Of a stretch of DNA of 58,102 nucleotides, positions 26,140 to 35,615 are shown piece after piece. Origin of the DNA: Campylobacter troglodytis. Its GTDB lineage: Bacteria > Campylobacterota > Campylobacteria > Campylobacterales > Campylobacteraceae. The notes beneath the pieces were generated by a model that ran no database searches, had not been told where the DNA came from, and saw only the letters and a list, made by a program, of their open reading frames with translations. The position numbers and the translations under genes were made by a program. How positions within the stretch are numbered: the stretch's first letter is position 1; each line of letters starts with the position of its first letter. Location of the stretch: assembly GCF_006864425.1 (NCBI RefSeq), contig NZ_QHLI01000010.1:1-58102 (forward strand), given 5' to 3'.

Positions 26140-26952
26140 TCAGCTTCCAAAATCAAAGATGAAATCCGCCTCATCCTTGCTTACACCATCCTTGCTTAAA
26201 GCCACCACAACAACAGACTTTTTATCATCTAAATCCCTTAAATGCAAGGGTACTCCAAGTTCCTTACTAGCGTGATACATACCTGTTAGTAAGATGGCTT
26301 TATTTTTTTGCTCCAAAAGCCTTAAAGCCATAGTTCTATCCTTATACTGCTGTGCCTTTACGAAGAGCTCTGCTACTTCTTCTTTCATAGGATGAAAATG
26401 AGTTATGGCATCTTTAAGTATGCTTTTAACCCTATCATTTATAGAATACTTTCCGCGAAGGGCTTTCATTTTGTTTTGATAAATCAGTTCTAGCTTGGAT
26501 CTAGCTAAATTTCCAGCCACAAGCTTAGAATCTGAGTAAAAAACATACTCCACCACCCTGCCATAATCCTCCCAGTCCCATTCATCTTGCCATTTTAAAT
26601 TCAAAGCCAAATCCTCTTTTAAAATAGCATCTTTTTTCATCTTAGCCTCATTTATAAAGCCTTGCTTATCCTCATCCATCATCTCTAAGACAAGGCTTAT
26701 GTTTTCTTTGTTTGCAAGGTATTTTACTATATTAAGCTCAGCTAAATGGTGATCCTTAGTGCCGTGGCTTTCTCCAAGTATGATTATGTCGTAGTTTAAA
26801 AGCTTTGATAAAAAGTCTTCATAAGAGATTTTTGCATTATCTTTGGTGCTTAGTATGCTAAAATTTTTCTTTTCAAAGCTTGTGAGATTTTTGCTTGAAC
26901 AAGCTAGGATAAAAAACAAAAAAGGCAAGATTAATAGTTGTCTCATTATCAT
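26140..26952 (-). CDS. chaN: ChaN-family haem/iron-regulated lipoprotein
   Basis: 270 residues. The signal sequence MIMRQLLILPFLFFILAC ends in a lipobox (ILAC) at about 15-18, so the mature protein is lipid-anchored. The domain has the ChaN pattern IIILGESHGTKDHHLAEL, LVLEMMDEDKQ, and the C-terminal AILLTGMYHASKELGVPLHL with the residues that in the C. jejuni homologue bind stacked haem. It is divergent from a TonB receptor across a Fur-box-like site, as for C. jejuni Cj0177/Cj0178. A role in haem or iron uptake is inferred from this. GAGGA precedes the ATG at 26952. Confidence 0.88.
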   Translation of the reverse strand: MIMRQLLILPFLFFILACSSKNLTSFEKKNFSILSTKDNAKISYEDFLSKLLNYDIIILGESHGTKDHHLAELNIVKYLANKENISLVLEMMDEDKQGFINEAKMKKDAILKEDLALNLKWQDEWDWEDYGRVVEYVFYSDSKLVAGNLARSKLELIYQNKMKALRGKYSINDRVKSILKDAITHFHPMKEEVAELFVKAQQYKDRTMALRLLEQKNKAILLTGMYHASKELGVPLHLRDLDDKKSVVVVALSKDGVSKDEADFIFDFGS

Positions 26953-26970
26953 TTCCTCATACTTAAAATG

Positions 26971-26989
26971 AATGAAAATCTTATCATTT
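26971..26989. promoter_or_regulatory. Fur-box-like operator
   Basis: AATGAAAATCTTATCATTT resembles the 19-base Fur consensus and has the dyad AATGA/TCATT. It lies between chaN and the TonB receptor gene, close to the chaN start, and would let iron-loaded Fur repress chaN and perhaps both genes. Confidence 0.55.
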
Positions 26990-27023
26990 ATAAAATTAAA
27001 TTTTCCTAAATTTACACATTTAC

Positions 27024-27041
27024 AAAAAAAAAAAAAAAAAA
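27024..27041. repeat. A18 homopolymer tract
   Basis: Eighteen A residues in the chaN-receptor intergenic region, followed directly by CGAAATT. The same A18-CGAAATT sequence occurs on the minus strand at 33304-33280, upstream of the glycosyltransferase gene. Tracts of this length are unstable in replication. Confidence 0.9.
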
Positions 27042-27073
27042 CGAAATTTAAGAAAATTTATGAAAATATATAT

Positions 27074-27079
27074 TATAAT
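27074..27079 (+). promoter_or_regulatory. -10 box of the TonB receptor gene
   Basis: TATAAT preceded by AT-rich DNA, about 32 bp before the ATG at 27111. No clear -35 box, as is usual in Campylobacter. Confidence 0.6.
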
Positions 27080-27110
27080 CCTTGCATATAAATTCAAGGA
27101 GAAAAATAGT

Positions 27111-29654
27111 ATGAAAATAAAATTAGCCCTTGTGTTCAGTTTAACAGTAGCAAGTTTTGCAGATGATGAGCTTAAAAAATTTGAGCTTGAATCAACCACC
27201 ATACAAGCAGATCTTTTTCCATATCAAAGCGGTTCATCTTTATCTCAAGAATATCTTTCAAAAAATCCCACAGGAAATGGCGATATAACAAGCATTTTAA
27301 GGGTTTTGCCAAATGTGCAATTTGACAACAAGGCTTTAAGCTCAAATAGCCCAGGCGAAATAGATCCCGCCAAAATAAGCATTAGCGGAGGGCTATACTA
27401 TCAAAATGCCTTTATAATCGACGGTATGTCAGCAAATAACGATCTAACAGGAGGGGTTGGCATAGGCACAAGCTCTCTTGGCTTTAATGAAGACTACACC
27501 CCAGCCGAGCAAAGAGGCTTTGTGGGTCGCTCTCAAGCCTTAAACATCGACACCTCCTTGCTTGAAAGTATAAAGGTGCAAGATTCAAACATAGCAGCAA
27601 GCTATGGAGGCTTTACGGGCGGGGTTGTGGAGGCTACTACTAAAAGGGCTGAGAAGGACTTTGGGGCGAATATTTCTTATCAAATTTCACAAGGAAATGC
27701 AAATGAGGGAGCCTTTTCTCTTACAAACTATCATATCTTTGGGGATAAAGAAGCCTTTTTAAGATCTACCCTTGGTAGAAATCAGCCAAAATTCACAAAG
27801 CATTCCTTTCGCTCCTCTTTTGAAAGCAAGATCAATGAAAACTTTGGCATACTTGCTAGCTTTACCACTACACAAAGCATTATCCCTCGCAAAAACCCTG
27901 AGAGTATGGATGAAAATTCACAAGAAGTAGTTTATAAGGATAAAAAAGAATTAAGGCAAAGCTATAATTTCTTTGTAAAGGCTCATTATCAAGCCTCTGA
28001 CAAGCTCTTTTTGGAAAGTTCTTACGCCTTTATGCCTCAATACAACAGATATTTTGACAGCGATGCAAAAGACTCAGATACCACCATCAAAATGGGCGGT
28101 CATCAATTTGGCACGAAGGCCATTATAGACAATAATTTTGGCTTTTTAACAGCAAGTGCCAATGTGAATTTCTTTGAGGAATCAAGACGCAGCAAGGAGG
28201 CTGTGCAAAAGCGATGGAGCTACTCAGCTACAAAGAACTGGGGCAATTCCTTTGGGGAGTCTTGGGAGGGTGGTTATGGAGATGAGGATATGAAACAAAA
28301 TGAAGTTGATTTAAGGCTTACTCAAAATATCACTCCATATGCAAGTGAAAAATTTGAAAATGCCTTGAATTTTGGCTTTGAGCTTGGCTACACAAGGGCT
28401 TATTTTCATAGGCTTAAAGATTCTTATCTAGCAAATGTGGCACTTCCTCTTGCAAATGCAGACTGTGTGGATGAGTATTGCTATTTTAACCCATCTACAA
28501 ACGAGGGGCAGTATTTCATGCTACTTCAAAGCTTTAAGGCAGGTAAATTTGCCCTTGATAGCACAAGTTTAGCCCTTTTTGCTGAGGATGAGATAAAGTT
28601 TGATTTAGGAAAGGGTGGAGGGCTAAATGCTAGATTGGGTCTAAGAATGGATCATGATACTTATATGTCAAAATACCCCCTTGCACCGCGTCTTGCTCTA
28701 AGCTACATAGCACCTTGGAAAAGCAGAACAAGCTTGAATTTAGGAGCTAATCGTTACTACGGACGAAGCCTTTTTGCTTATAGATTTAATGACGGCCTTG
28801 GTGCCTTGGAGGAAAATTATTTTAGAAGCGATGCAAATGAAGCCTTTGATGAGAATACCTTGCTTAATATAGGCACAAATGATACAAATTTCAAAAAGAT
28901 TAAAATCCCTTATGATGATGAGCTAAACATAGGCATTACCCAACAGCTTGGAGCTTTTGAGCTAAATACAAAATACATCCACCGCTTCGGGCGCGATCAG
29001 GTAAGAAGGACCTGCATTTTAAACCAAAATGGAGAATGCCCTCAAAATCCCATTTATACCTATGATAACAACGGCAAAAGCGATAGCGACATAGTTGCAA
29101 TTAGCCTTGCTAACTACGAGCCTTTTGAGCTAAGCATTTTTAGCAATTATTTTAGCCTTGCTTATGATTATACAAACACCAAAAGAAGCTACAACGACTA
29201 CGCACAAAGCTACAATCCAGCAGCTACAAACACCTATGTGCTTTATAGGGGGTCTTTACAAAGAATAGCAGATCTCAATGTGGCAAATTTTGCCCGTCCT
29301 CATACTCTAAGGCTTAATACAACTCATTCTTTTAAGCTAGGCAGAACTAGTTATTTAATAAATAATTTTTTTAGATACAGAAGTGCTTACAAAACCACCA
29401 TTTCAAGAGGAGGCTCTGGGTCCTTGGTGGATCCTTATATCTATGATGATACTCGCATAGGAGGTGCCTTAACCTGGGATATGCGTGTGGGCTTTGATCT
29501 AAGACTTTACAAAAGCATCTTTTATGCAAATATAGACATCTTTAATGTGCTTGATCGAACAGTTACAACAGTGTATAATAGCTCAAAAAGTAGCCCCACT
29601 TTAAGCTACGAGGTGGGAAGGCAGTTTTGGCTGCAAGTTGGGTATAGATACTAA
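27111..29654 (+). CDS. TonB-dependent outer-membrane receptor (Cj0178-like)
   Basis: About 847 residues. The start at 27111 follows AAGGAG by nine bases; earlier in-frame codons lack such a site. The signal peptide MKIKLALVFSLTVASFA is followed by a plug domain (ILRVLPNVQFD, ISISGGLYYQNAFIIDGMSA, SIKVQDSNIAASYGGFTGGVVEATTK) and a barrel ending in the outer-membrane signature FWLQVGYRY. It moves an iron source across the outer membrane using TonB energy. The ligand is not known; the C. jejuni relative is linked to transferrin-type iron. The exbB-exbD-tonB genes that follow in C. jejuni are absent here, replaced by repeat-rich DNA. Control by Fur and perhaps by the A18 tract is likely. Confidence 0.9.
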   Translation: MKIKLALVFSLTVASFADDELKKFELESTTIQADLFPYQSGSSLSQEYLSKNPTGNGDITSILRVLPNVQFDNKALSSNSPGEIDPAKISISGGLYYQNAFIIDGMSANNDLTGGVGIGTSSLGFNEDYTPAEQRGFVGRSQALNIDTSLLESIKVQDSNIAASYGGFTGGVVEATTKRAEKDFGANISYQISQGNANEGAFSLTNYHIFGDKEAFLRSTLGRNQPKFTKHSFRSSFESKINENFGILASFTTTQSIIPRKNPESMDENSQEVVYKDKKELRQSYNFFVKAHYQASDKLFLESSYAFMPQYNRYFDSDAKDSDTTIKMGGHQFGTKAIIDNNFGFLTASANVNFFEESRRSKEAVQKRWSYSATKNWGNSFGESWEGGYGDEDMKQNEVDLRLTQNITPYASEKFENALNFGFELGYTRAYFHRLKDSYLANVALPLANADCVDEYCYFNPSTNEGQYFMLLQSFKAGKFALDSTSLALFAEDEIKFDLGKGGGLNARLGLRMDHDTYMSKYPLAPRLALSYIAPWKSRTSLNLGANRYYGRSLFAYRFNDGLGALEENYFRSDANEAFDENTLLNIGTNDTNFKKIKIPYDDELNIGITQQLGAFELNTKYIHRFGRDQVRRTCILNQNGECPQNPIYTYDNNGKSDSDIVAISLANYEPFELSIFSNYFSLAYDYTNTKRSYNDYAQSYNPAATNTYVLYRGSLQRIADLNVANFARPHTLRLNTTHSFKLGRTSYLINNFFRYRSAYKTTISRGGSGSLVDPYIYDDTRIGGALTWDMRVGFDLRLYKSIFYANIDIFNVLDRTVTTVYNSSKSSPTLSYEVGRQFWLQVGYRY

Positions 29655-30977
29655 ACACGGAGTACGGAGAATATAATACAGAGGATGGAGGACGGATTAC
29701 AAACTACAAGCTGCGGAGGACTGAATACGGAACTTAGATGGTTGAGGGCGGATTACGAAACACGGAACTTAGAAAATTTGCCTTGAATTTTTAAAGCATT
29801 TTGTGGGACAAAAACTTCTTTTTGTCAAAGAAATTTGATTATGTCTAAGAATACAAGGCTTTGTCAAAGAAATTTTATTTTAAAAAGAGGCTAGAATTTA
29901 CAGAATACACTTCGTTTTCTAAAAAAGCTAGACTTTGTCAAAGAAAATTCTTTTTCTAAATAAGCCAACTTTACTAAATAAACTTTGTTTTTTAAAGAAA
30001 CTTCGTTTTGAGTTACTGCACTTAGACAAGGCTTGTTATATTAAGGCTTTGTGCGAAAGATCTTTAAATTCTAAAAGCTACTTTGTCAAGATAGATAAAT
30101 TCAAGGCTCAAAAAGTGTTGCTCTTTGTCTGCTTTGATGTATGCTGAGAAACTCAAAGCTTGTCATTTTAAGTGGCGAAAAATCTCTAAGTTGTAAAGTG
30201 ATACTTCGCTTTACAAGAAGTAGGCTCACGACAAGAAGGATACTTAGTATGACAAATTGTTTTGTCATTGCGAGGGAGGCGGTAGCAGGCCGAAGAATCC
30301 AAATGATTTTTAAGCTTTGATTTTTTGTTTTTGAATTCTTAGCACACACTTAGATAAACAAAACTTCTCAGTTGCAAACTTAAAAGAACTCAAATTTAAA
30401 AAATTAATAGAGTTTTTTGCTTCTCAAATTTTATAACTTGCTATCTTTTTTAAAGGATCAATGTTATAAGCTTGTATGTCAAAATTAATATTTGACTCTT
30501 TTTCAAAAAAGTATTGAGTTGTCATTGAACCTATGGACGAAGAAGCCGTAAATTCAAGGTGCTTCTTTATAAATTCTTGGATTCTTGGCATAGGCTGGAA
30601 ATGATAAAAAATGGACTTAGTATGACAAATTGTTGTGTCATTTTGAGGATGGCGAAGAAACCAAAGGATTTTCAAAATTTGCTTTTTGTTTTTGAATTCT
30701 TAGCACAGGCTTATAATGACAAATATGGTATTTTGTCTCAAATCAATACTTTTTTGAAAAAGAGCCTAAGATTTTTAAAAAAGAGTTAAATTTAAGAGCT
30801 TAGCTCGCATTCAGCATGATCTATAATTTTAAACCGTAACAAGCCCTTCTAAAAGCACCTCAAAAATGCTAAAATTTAAATTCAGCTTAATTTAGCACAG
30901 CCTGAATTTAGGCTTAAATTCAATAAGCAAATCAAAAGGCTATAAGAGCTTTTAAGCTAACAATTTCTTTTTAAATC
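29655..30977. other. Repeat-rich non-coding region
   Basis: 1.3 kb without a real gene. Bases 29655-29775 hold irregular repeats of ACGGA/GGATTAC words. Bases 29810-30010 hold several copies of CTTTGTCAAAGAAA followed by TTTTCTAAA and AAGC, a short dyad also seen near 54010 and 55265. Bases 30254-30300 are a half-palindrome TTGTCATTGCGAGGGAGG...GGCCGAAGAATCC related to the 108-bp elements in carB and mcrC. Bases 30505-30680 contain two more worn versions. Small frames here have no ribosome-binding sites or protein-like composition. Confidence 0.6.
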
Positions 30978-33080
30978 TTAGCTTTTAGCTGCCTCACTTA
31001 AAGCCTGATCTTCTATTTGAGAAAGCTCTTTTAGAGCTTCTTCTTGAGCCTTTTTTTCTTTGAATTCTCTTTTGATCTTCCAAGCCTCATAGCAAAAAAA
31101 GTACATAAGCTGCCCACTCCACATCTTAGAATAAGCTCTCATCAAGGCCTCTCCTAGCTTGTAGGATAAATGTTCCTTGAATTTCTTTGCCTTTTCCCAC
31201 TGCTCTTTTAGCTTGGCTACTTCGTTGGCGTGGGCTTGTTTTAGCTTGGCTACTTCGTCCTTGCTTGGATTACAAAGGGTATTTAGCCAGCAAAGATAGA
31301 TGTTTTTATCGAAATTTAAGGCTATGAGATTAAGATCTTCTTTGTACTCTCCTCTTAAAAGCCCTACTGTGTAATTTTGATTTAGCTCAATTGCCTCTTT
31401 GTAAAACTCACCTGCCTTGTTAAAATCGCCCTTTTTTATGTAAAGGCTTGCTAGTTTGATCTTACATCCTAAATTTGTAGGATCAATTTCAAGCATTTTT
31501 TCAACTATCTCAATGCACTCATCCTCATCCTTTTTCAAAACCCTATAAGCCCAGTGATGAAGCAGGGCAAGTGAGCAAAGCTTATAATCTTCATTGCTAA
31601 GCTTAAATTTATTCAGATCCTTTTTTATAAGATCGTATTGTTCTTGTGGTGTCCAAAGTTCATTGATAGTTACTTGTTTTATGCCTCCAAGATAGCTAGC
31701 AAATAATTTAAACATAGAGCCCATAGAGCCATAAATCACAGTTGCTTTGGACATTAGCATTAGCTCAAAGAAGGCATTCTTAGCCTTTGAAAGATCCGTT
31801 TTGGGTAAAAAATCAGAGGCTATAAAGATGCTAACTTGTTCACTTTGGCTAAAATGAGCCTTGATGTCTTTTGCATAAGTTTGATCATCACAAAAAAGCA
31901 TGATCTTTTTGTTCTCTTTTAGCCTAGATCTTACAAGATCTAAGATTAAGGGCTGAGGGAAGTAGTATATAAGTAGGGGGAAAATTCTATGCTTCCAGTA
32001 GTATACTATCTCGCTTTCTCTCATATGCAAGGCCTCATACTCAAAGCCAAGATCAGCTTTTTTTAAAAGCTCTTTATAAGTAGGAGAAAAATCAATGCTA
32101 TCAAAAAGTGCCTTAAACTCTTTTTTATACTCATCCTCGCTTAGATCCTTCATATTTTGCCAAGCAGGTCTATAATAAGAAGCCACATGCCCAAAGCTTT
32201 CATAAAGAGGAGCTGTCAAAGCATCCTTCATAAGCCAAAAGGAGGCAGGCATACCATTTTGAGCTGGCTGGGTAAAGGGAAGCTTTAAACTTGTGTAAGA
32301 ATACTTTTCTAAATACTCCTGGCTAAATACCTCATATTCTGTATCCGTTTGGCAGTATTCAATGTCTTTTAATCTCGTATTATCCCAGACAAAGCCAAAT
32401 TTAAAGCCAAATTTTTTTGCAAAAAACATGGCATTTAGCTGAGAAAACATCCTTGATCCAAAGGCATCAGACCGTCTTGAAATGATTAAATGATGCCTTC
32501 TTTGAAAGAGCTTTAAATTCGCATTTAAAAGATCTTCCTCGCTTTGAAATTCAACTCTTAAATAACTAGGCTCATAAAGCCCCTCTAAATTTAGCTCAAA
32601 GCCACCATCTTCAAGTGCTATAAACTCGCTAAATTCTTTAATGCTCTCATCCTTTAAGCTAAGCCGCACAGCTTTAATAGGAGTTTGTGAGATCAGTCCC
32701 TCAGGTCTTAGCTCTTTAAAGCGAGGGGACGCTTGTGTTGGGCTTTGAGCGAGGGCATTTAACTCGTCTTTATTTTGCTGGTTTGAATTTTTTGTGCTTT
32801 CATTTAACTCTTTACTAAATTCATTTGAATTGTTTGTGTTACCTTTTAAAATTTGAGTTTGTGGGTTTATATCCTTATTTAAAGCTTTGTTTGAAACTGT
32901 GCTACTTGAATTTACACCATCTTTTAGGGATTGACCGTTTGTGTCTTTTAAAGAATTCTCTTTGTTTAAATTGTTTATCAGTGTTTTAAGATCTATCCCC
33001 CTAAGATCAGCCACAAGGCTTAAACCCTCTTGCTTAAATTCACAGTTTATTTCAAATAAATCCTCTTTTTTAAAATACAT
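30978..33080 (-). CDS. Glycosyltransferase-like protein with TPR tail
   Basis: 700 residues, no signal peptide. Residues about 40-125 are a low-complexity Asn/Ser/Lys linker. From about 195 the sequence (LIISRRSDAFGSRMFSQLNAMFFAKKFGF) matches the start of fucosyltransferase-like GT-B enzymes (GT11/GT23/O-FucT superfamily), with a likely catalytic HMRESE near 340-350 and a donor-site-like region VIYGSMGSMFKLFASYLGG near 445. Residues about 500-590 look like two or three TPR helix pairs, and the end is a charged coiled coil. A role in surface glycan assembly is inferred. AAGGAAAG precedes the ATG. A promoter with an A18 tract lies about 190 bp upstream, so expression may vary with tract length. 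A fragment of a second copy lies at 34411-34525. Confidence 0.65.
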   Translation of the reverse strand: MYFKKEDLFEINCEFKQEGLSLVADLRGIDLKTLINNLNKENSLKDTNGQSLKDGVNSSSTVSNKALNKDINPQTQILKGNTNNSNEFSKELNESTKNSNQQNKDELNALAQSPTQASPRFKELRPEGLISQTPIKAVRLSLKDESIKEFSEFIALEDGGFELNLEGLYEPSYLRVEFQSEEDLLNANLKLFQRRHHLIISRRSDAFGSRMFSQLNAMFFAKKFGFKFGFVWDNTRLKDIEYCQTDTEYEVFSQEYLEKYSYTSLKLPFTQPAQNGMPASFWLMKDALTAPLYESFGHVASYYRPAWQNMKDLSEDEYKKEFKALFDSIDFSPTYKELLKKADLGFEYEALHMRESEIVYYWKHRIFPLLIYYFPQPLILDLVRSRLKENKKIMLFCDDQTYAKDIKAHFSQSEQVSIFIASDFLPKTDLSKAKNAFFELMLMSKATVIYGSMGSMFKLFASYLGGIKQVTINELWTPQEQYDLIKKDLNKFKLSNEDYKLCSLALLHHWAYRVLKKDEDECIEIVEKMLEIDPTNLGCKIKLASLYIKKGDFNKAGEFYKEAIELNQNYTVGLLRGEYKEDLNLIALNFDKNIYLCWLNTLCNPSKDEVAKLKQAHANEVAKLKEQWEKAKKFKEHLSYKLGEALMRAYSKMWSGQLMYFFCYEAWKIKREFKEKKAQEEALKELSQIEDQALSEAAKS

Positions 33081-33269
33081 CTTCTTTCCTTAAATTTTCT
33101 ATATAAAGCACAAGCTTGTCGTGTGTAGTATCTTGTAATAAGCTAAAAACTTGCTATCTAGCCTTTATTCAACAAGCATTTTTTAAAAAACATCCTTTTT
33201 AATAAGCTATTTAAAACTTATAAGCTAACCTTTGCAAAAGCATTTAAAAGACAGCAGCCAAACCTCGTA

Positions 33270-33304
33270 ATTATACCCTAATTTCGTTTTTTTTTTTTTT
33301 TTTT
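33270..33304 (-). promoter_or_regulatory. Promoter with T18/A18 tract upstream of the glycosyltransferase
   Basis: On the minus strand A18 (33304-33287) is followed by CGAAATTAGGG and the -10 box TATAAT (33275-33270). The tract therefore covers the -35 position, where a change in length would alter promoter strength. The leader to the ATG is about 190 bases. Confidence 0.6.
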
Positions 33305-34410
33305 GAAAAGTATGAAAAATTTAAAAAAAGTTATTCTTGTGCCTTGCAAACTAGCTAAGTTAAAGCCTTTGTAAGGCTAAGAATAAGTAAGCTATCTTAG
33401 ATGAAGCCTTTTTTACTTTGCAAACTTAAAGTAATAATTTTGTCGCACTAAGTAGGCTTATCTTTAAAGCTTTTTAGTTACACTCAAAATTACAAGCCTT
33501 GTCTATCTGAGCGAAGTCAAGTATTTCAAGCCCTCATTTGTCATACTAAGCGTGTGCTAAGTATCTCAACTTGTGTCTTGTCATACTAAGAGAAGTAGCT
33601 CCTTAAAATTTAGAGATATTTCACACAAGGCCTAAATATGACAAGTCTTGTCTAAGAGAAGTAGCTTAAAACAAACTTTTTTATAAAGGAGCTTTTTGTG
33701 TTTTAGTTGTAGCCTCAGCAAAGCGTTCCTTACTTGTCTGAGATAAAACCGAAAATATGCTGTTTTGTTATCTTTATAAGAGCTTAAAACAAAGTTTCTT
33801 TGTCAAACTTGTCAAACAAAGTATTGTAAATAAAGCAAAGATGATTTATCAAACAAACTATATTTATGAAAACAACAAGCTTGGATCAAGATTTTTGAAT
33901 CTTAGTTGTTTTGGCTAAAAATTTAAAGAAAGAGGGGATGAGAGTGCAAGAAAAAAGAACTATGAGATCTATCAAATTGTATTGAAACTACTAAGAGAAA
34001 ATTCACATATATTTAACTCAAATTTTAAGCTAGAAATTAAAACACCAAAGGCTATATTTTAAAAAGCTATTGATTTTAAATAAAATACCATATTTATCAT
34101 ACTGATAGAATGCAAAGTATCTCATAGTTGAAGAGATTTTTTGCTTGTGCTACGTCTTGCAAGCTACTTCACCCATAGACTTAAAATGACGAAATTCTTC
34201 TCATTTTAAATGTGTGTCAAGAATTAACGAATTTGTGGAGAAATGTTTTGAATTTAATGACTTCTTCGCCCATAGGCTTAAAATGACAAATCAACACTTT
34301 TAAAAAAGCCACACCAAACAAATTCTAGCACTTACTTTGCAACTCAAAAAGCCCAAAAAATCGAAAATTAAATCAACTTTATCCAAAAATAAGATATTTT
34401 TAAGAGGTTT
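33305..34410. other. Repeat-rich non-coding region
   Basis: 1.1 kb with no credible gene. Repeated words GTCATACTAAG, GAGAAGTAGCT and AAGTATCTCA occur several times (33535-33670 and 34095-34290), plus ATGACGAAATTCTTC-type words. They look like worn half-copies of the GTCATT...GAAGAATC family. A piece near 33950-34015 (AAATTGTATTGAAACTACTAAGAGAAAATTC) may be an IS1595 end remnant. Confidence 0.45.
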
Positions 34411-34525
34411 AAGTAATGCCTTCTTTCAAATAGCTTTAAATTCAAATTTAAAAGATCTTCTTCGCTTTGAAATTCAACTTTTAAAGAACTTAGCTCATAA
34501 AGCCCCTATAAATTTGGCCACTGTT
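34411..34525 (-). pseudogene. Remnant of a second glycosyltransferase-like gene
   Basis: About 105 bp closely match 32487-32595, inside the large glycosyltransferase-like gene (same order of AAGATCTTC, CGCTTTGAAATTCAACT and CTCATAAAGCCCCT). Nothing of the gene survives on either side. This indicates a former paralogue or tandem duplicate, now deleted. Confidence 0.8.
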
Positions 34526-34530
34526 TAAAT

Positions 34531-35169
34531 TTAGGTAGTGCCACCTCCGATGAAATATTTTTCAACATCATCTAAGAGCTTTTCGCAAAGCTTTGAGTCT
34601 GTGCTTTTTTCTACTATTAAATTTATAATGGTCTTTGTATCTCTAAAAGAACCAGCCGATTTGACATTGTCCCTTCCTAGCTTTTGTCCTTCTTTGGCGT
34701 ATTTTATGGTTATGGTAAATTTAGCACCAGGTGAGGCTATGCCTAAATTTGTCTCCACAACTACATTCATGCCGCCTGAGGCCTTGCCAAGCGTGGTTTG
34801 AGTCTTTGAAACTATTTCCTTAAAGCGAGTACAATGCTTGATAAGTTCTCTAATAAATCTATCCTCAAAGGCCTCATAAGCTACCTTTAATCTATTTTTT
34901 ATATCCTCAGCCGTGCCCTTTTCAGGTGCAGAAAAAACCATATAAAAGCCACTTTTTATATCAACTTGCTGAGCCTTTGAATCCCTACTTGTAGACATGA
35001 TCTTTACATAAATGGCATTGTCAAGATAAACCCTATCTATCATAGGTCCGTAAATATCATACTCTCTTATCCTAGTTATAACCTCTCTTGCTATGACATT
35101 TAGCTTGACACCAGCCTCGTGTATTATGGGCTCCATTTCTTTTTTTATATCGAGTAATTCTTTTAACAT
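34531..35169 (-). CDS. Hypothetical protein
   Basis: 212 residues, soluble, no signal peptide. The N-terminus is helical (MLKELLDIKKEMEPIIHEAG). A mixed region follows (YDIYGPMIDRVYLDNAIYVKIMS). The second half is basic and glycine-containing (GKASGGMNVVVETNLGIASPGAK) and ends KYFIGGGTT. Codon use and composition fit a real gene. It is flanked by a glycosyltransferase remnant and a non-coding gap. The family is not recognised and I give no function. Confidence 0.75.
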   Translation of the reverse strand: MLKELLDIKKEMEPIIHEAGVKLNVIAREVITRIREYDIYGPMIDRVYLDNAIYVKIMSTSRDSKAQQVDIKSGFYMVFSAPEKGTAEDIKNRLKVAYEAFEDRFIRELIKHCTRFKEIVSKTQTTLGKASGGMNVVVETNLGIASPGAKFTITIKYAKEGQKLGRDNVKSAGSFRDTKTIINLIVEKSTDSKLCEKLLDDVEKYFIGGGTT

Positions 35170-35615
35170 AAGCCATCCTTAAAGCCTCAAACAATGCCTC
35201 AAAGTTAGAAAAGCTCTAAGACAAAGCCAAAAGCACTAAAATTTTCAATAGTTTTAATTATATAATATTTTTGAAAACCTATACCCCATATCGACAAAAT
35301 TTACCCTCTTTTTAAGATCTTCTTAACATTTTAAATTTGCCCAGCATCTTTAAGCCTTTTGTTTGCTTTTTTAAAAAACTTGAATTTAGGCTTCTTGCCA
35401 CAAGCTAAGATTTACCGAAACAAGTTCCTTTTCTAAAAAACTTCATCTTGTGTTACTTCCTTAAAATTATAACTTCAATGAAGTTGTGGATATTTTAGGC
35501 TCATTTACATTGAAAAAACAAATTTTTAGCTTGTGAGGTGGCGATTTTTGCACTTCATTTTGAGGCAGCTTTTGTGAATTTTTAGCAATTTTTGAAAAAA
35601 TTCACGCCTTTTTGT
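35170..35615. other. Intergenic region
   Basis: 446 bp with no credible ORF and no copy of the window's repeat families. It separates the hypothetical gene's start from the mcrC stop. Confidence 0.4.

Noticed and set aside
30424-30675. Small minus-strand frame
   Set aside because: Made of worn half-palindromes (translation includes RHPQNDTTI-type peptide), with no start signal.
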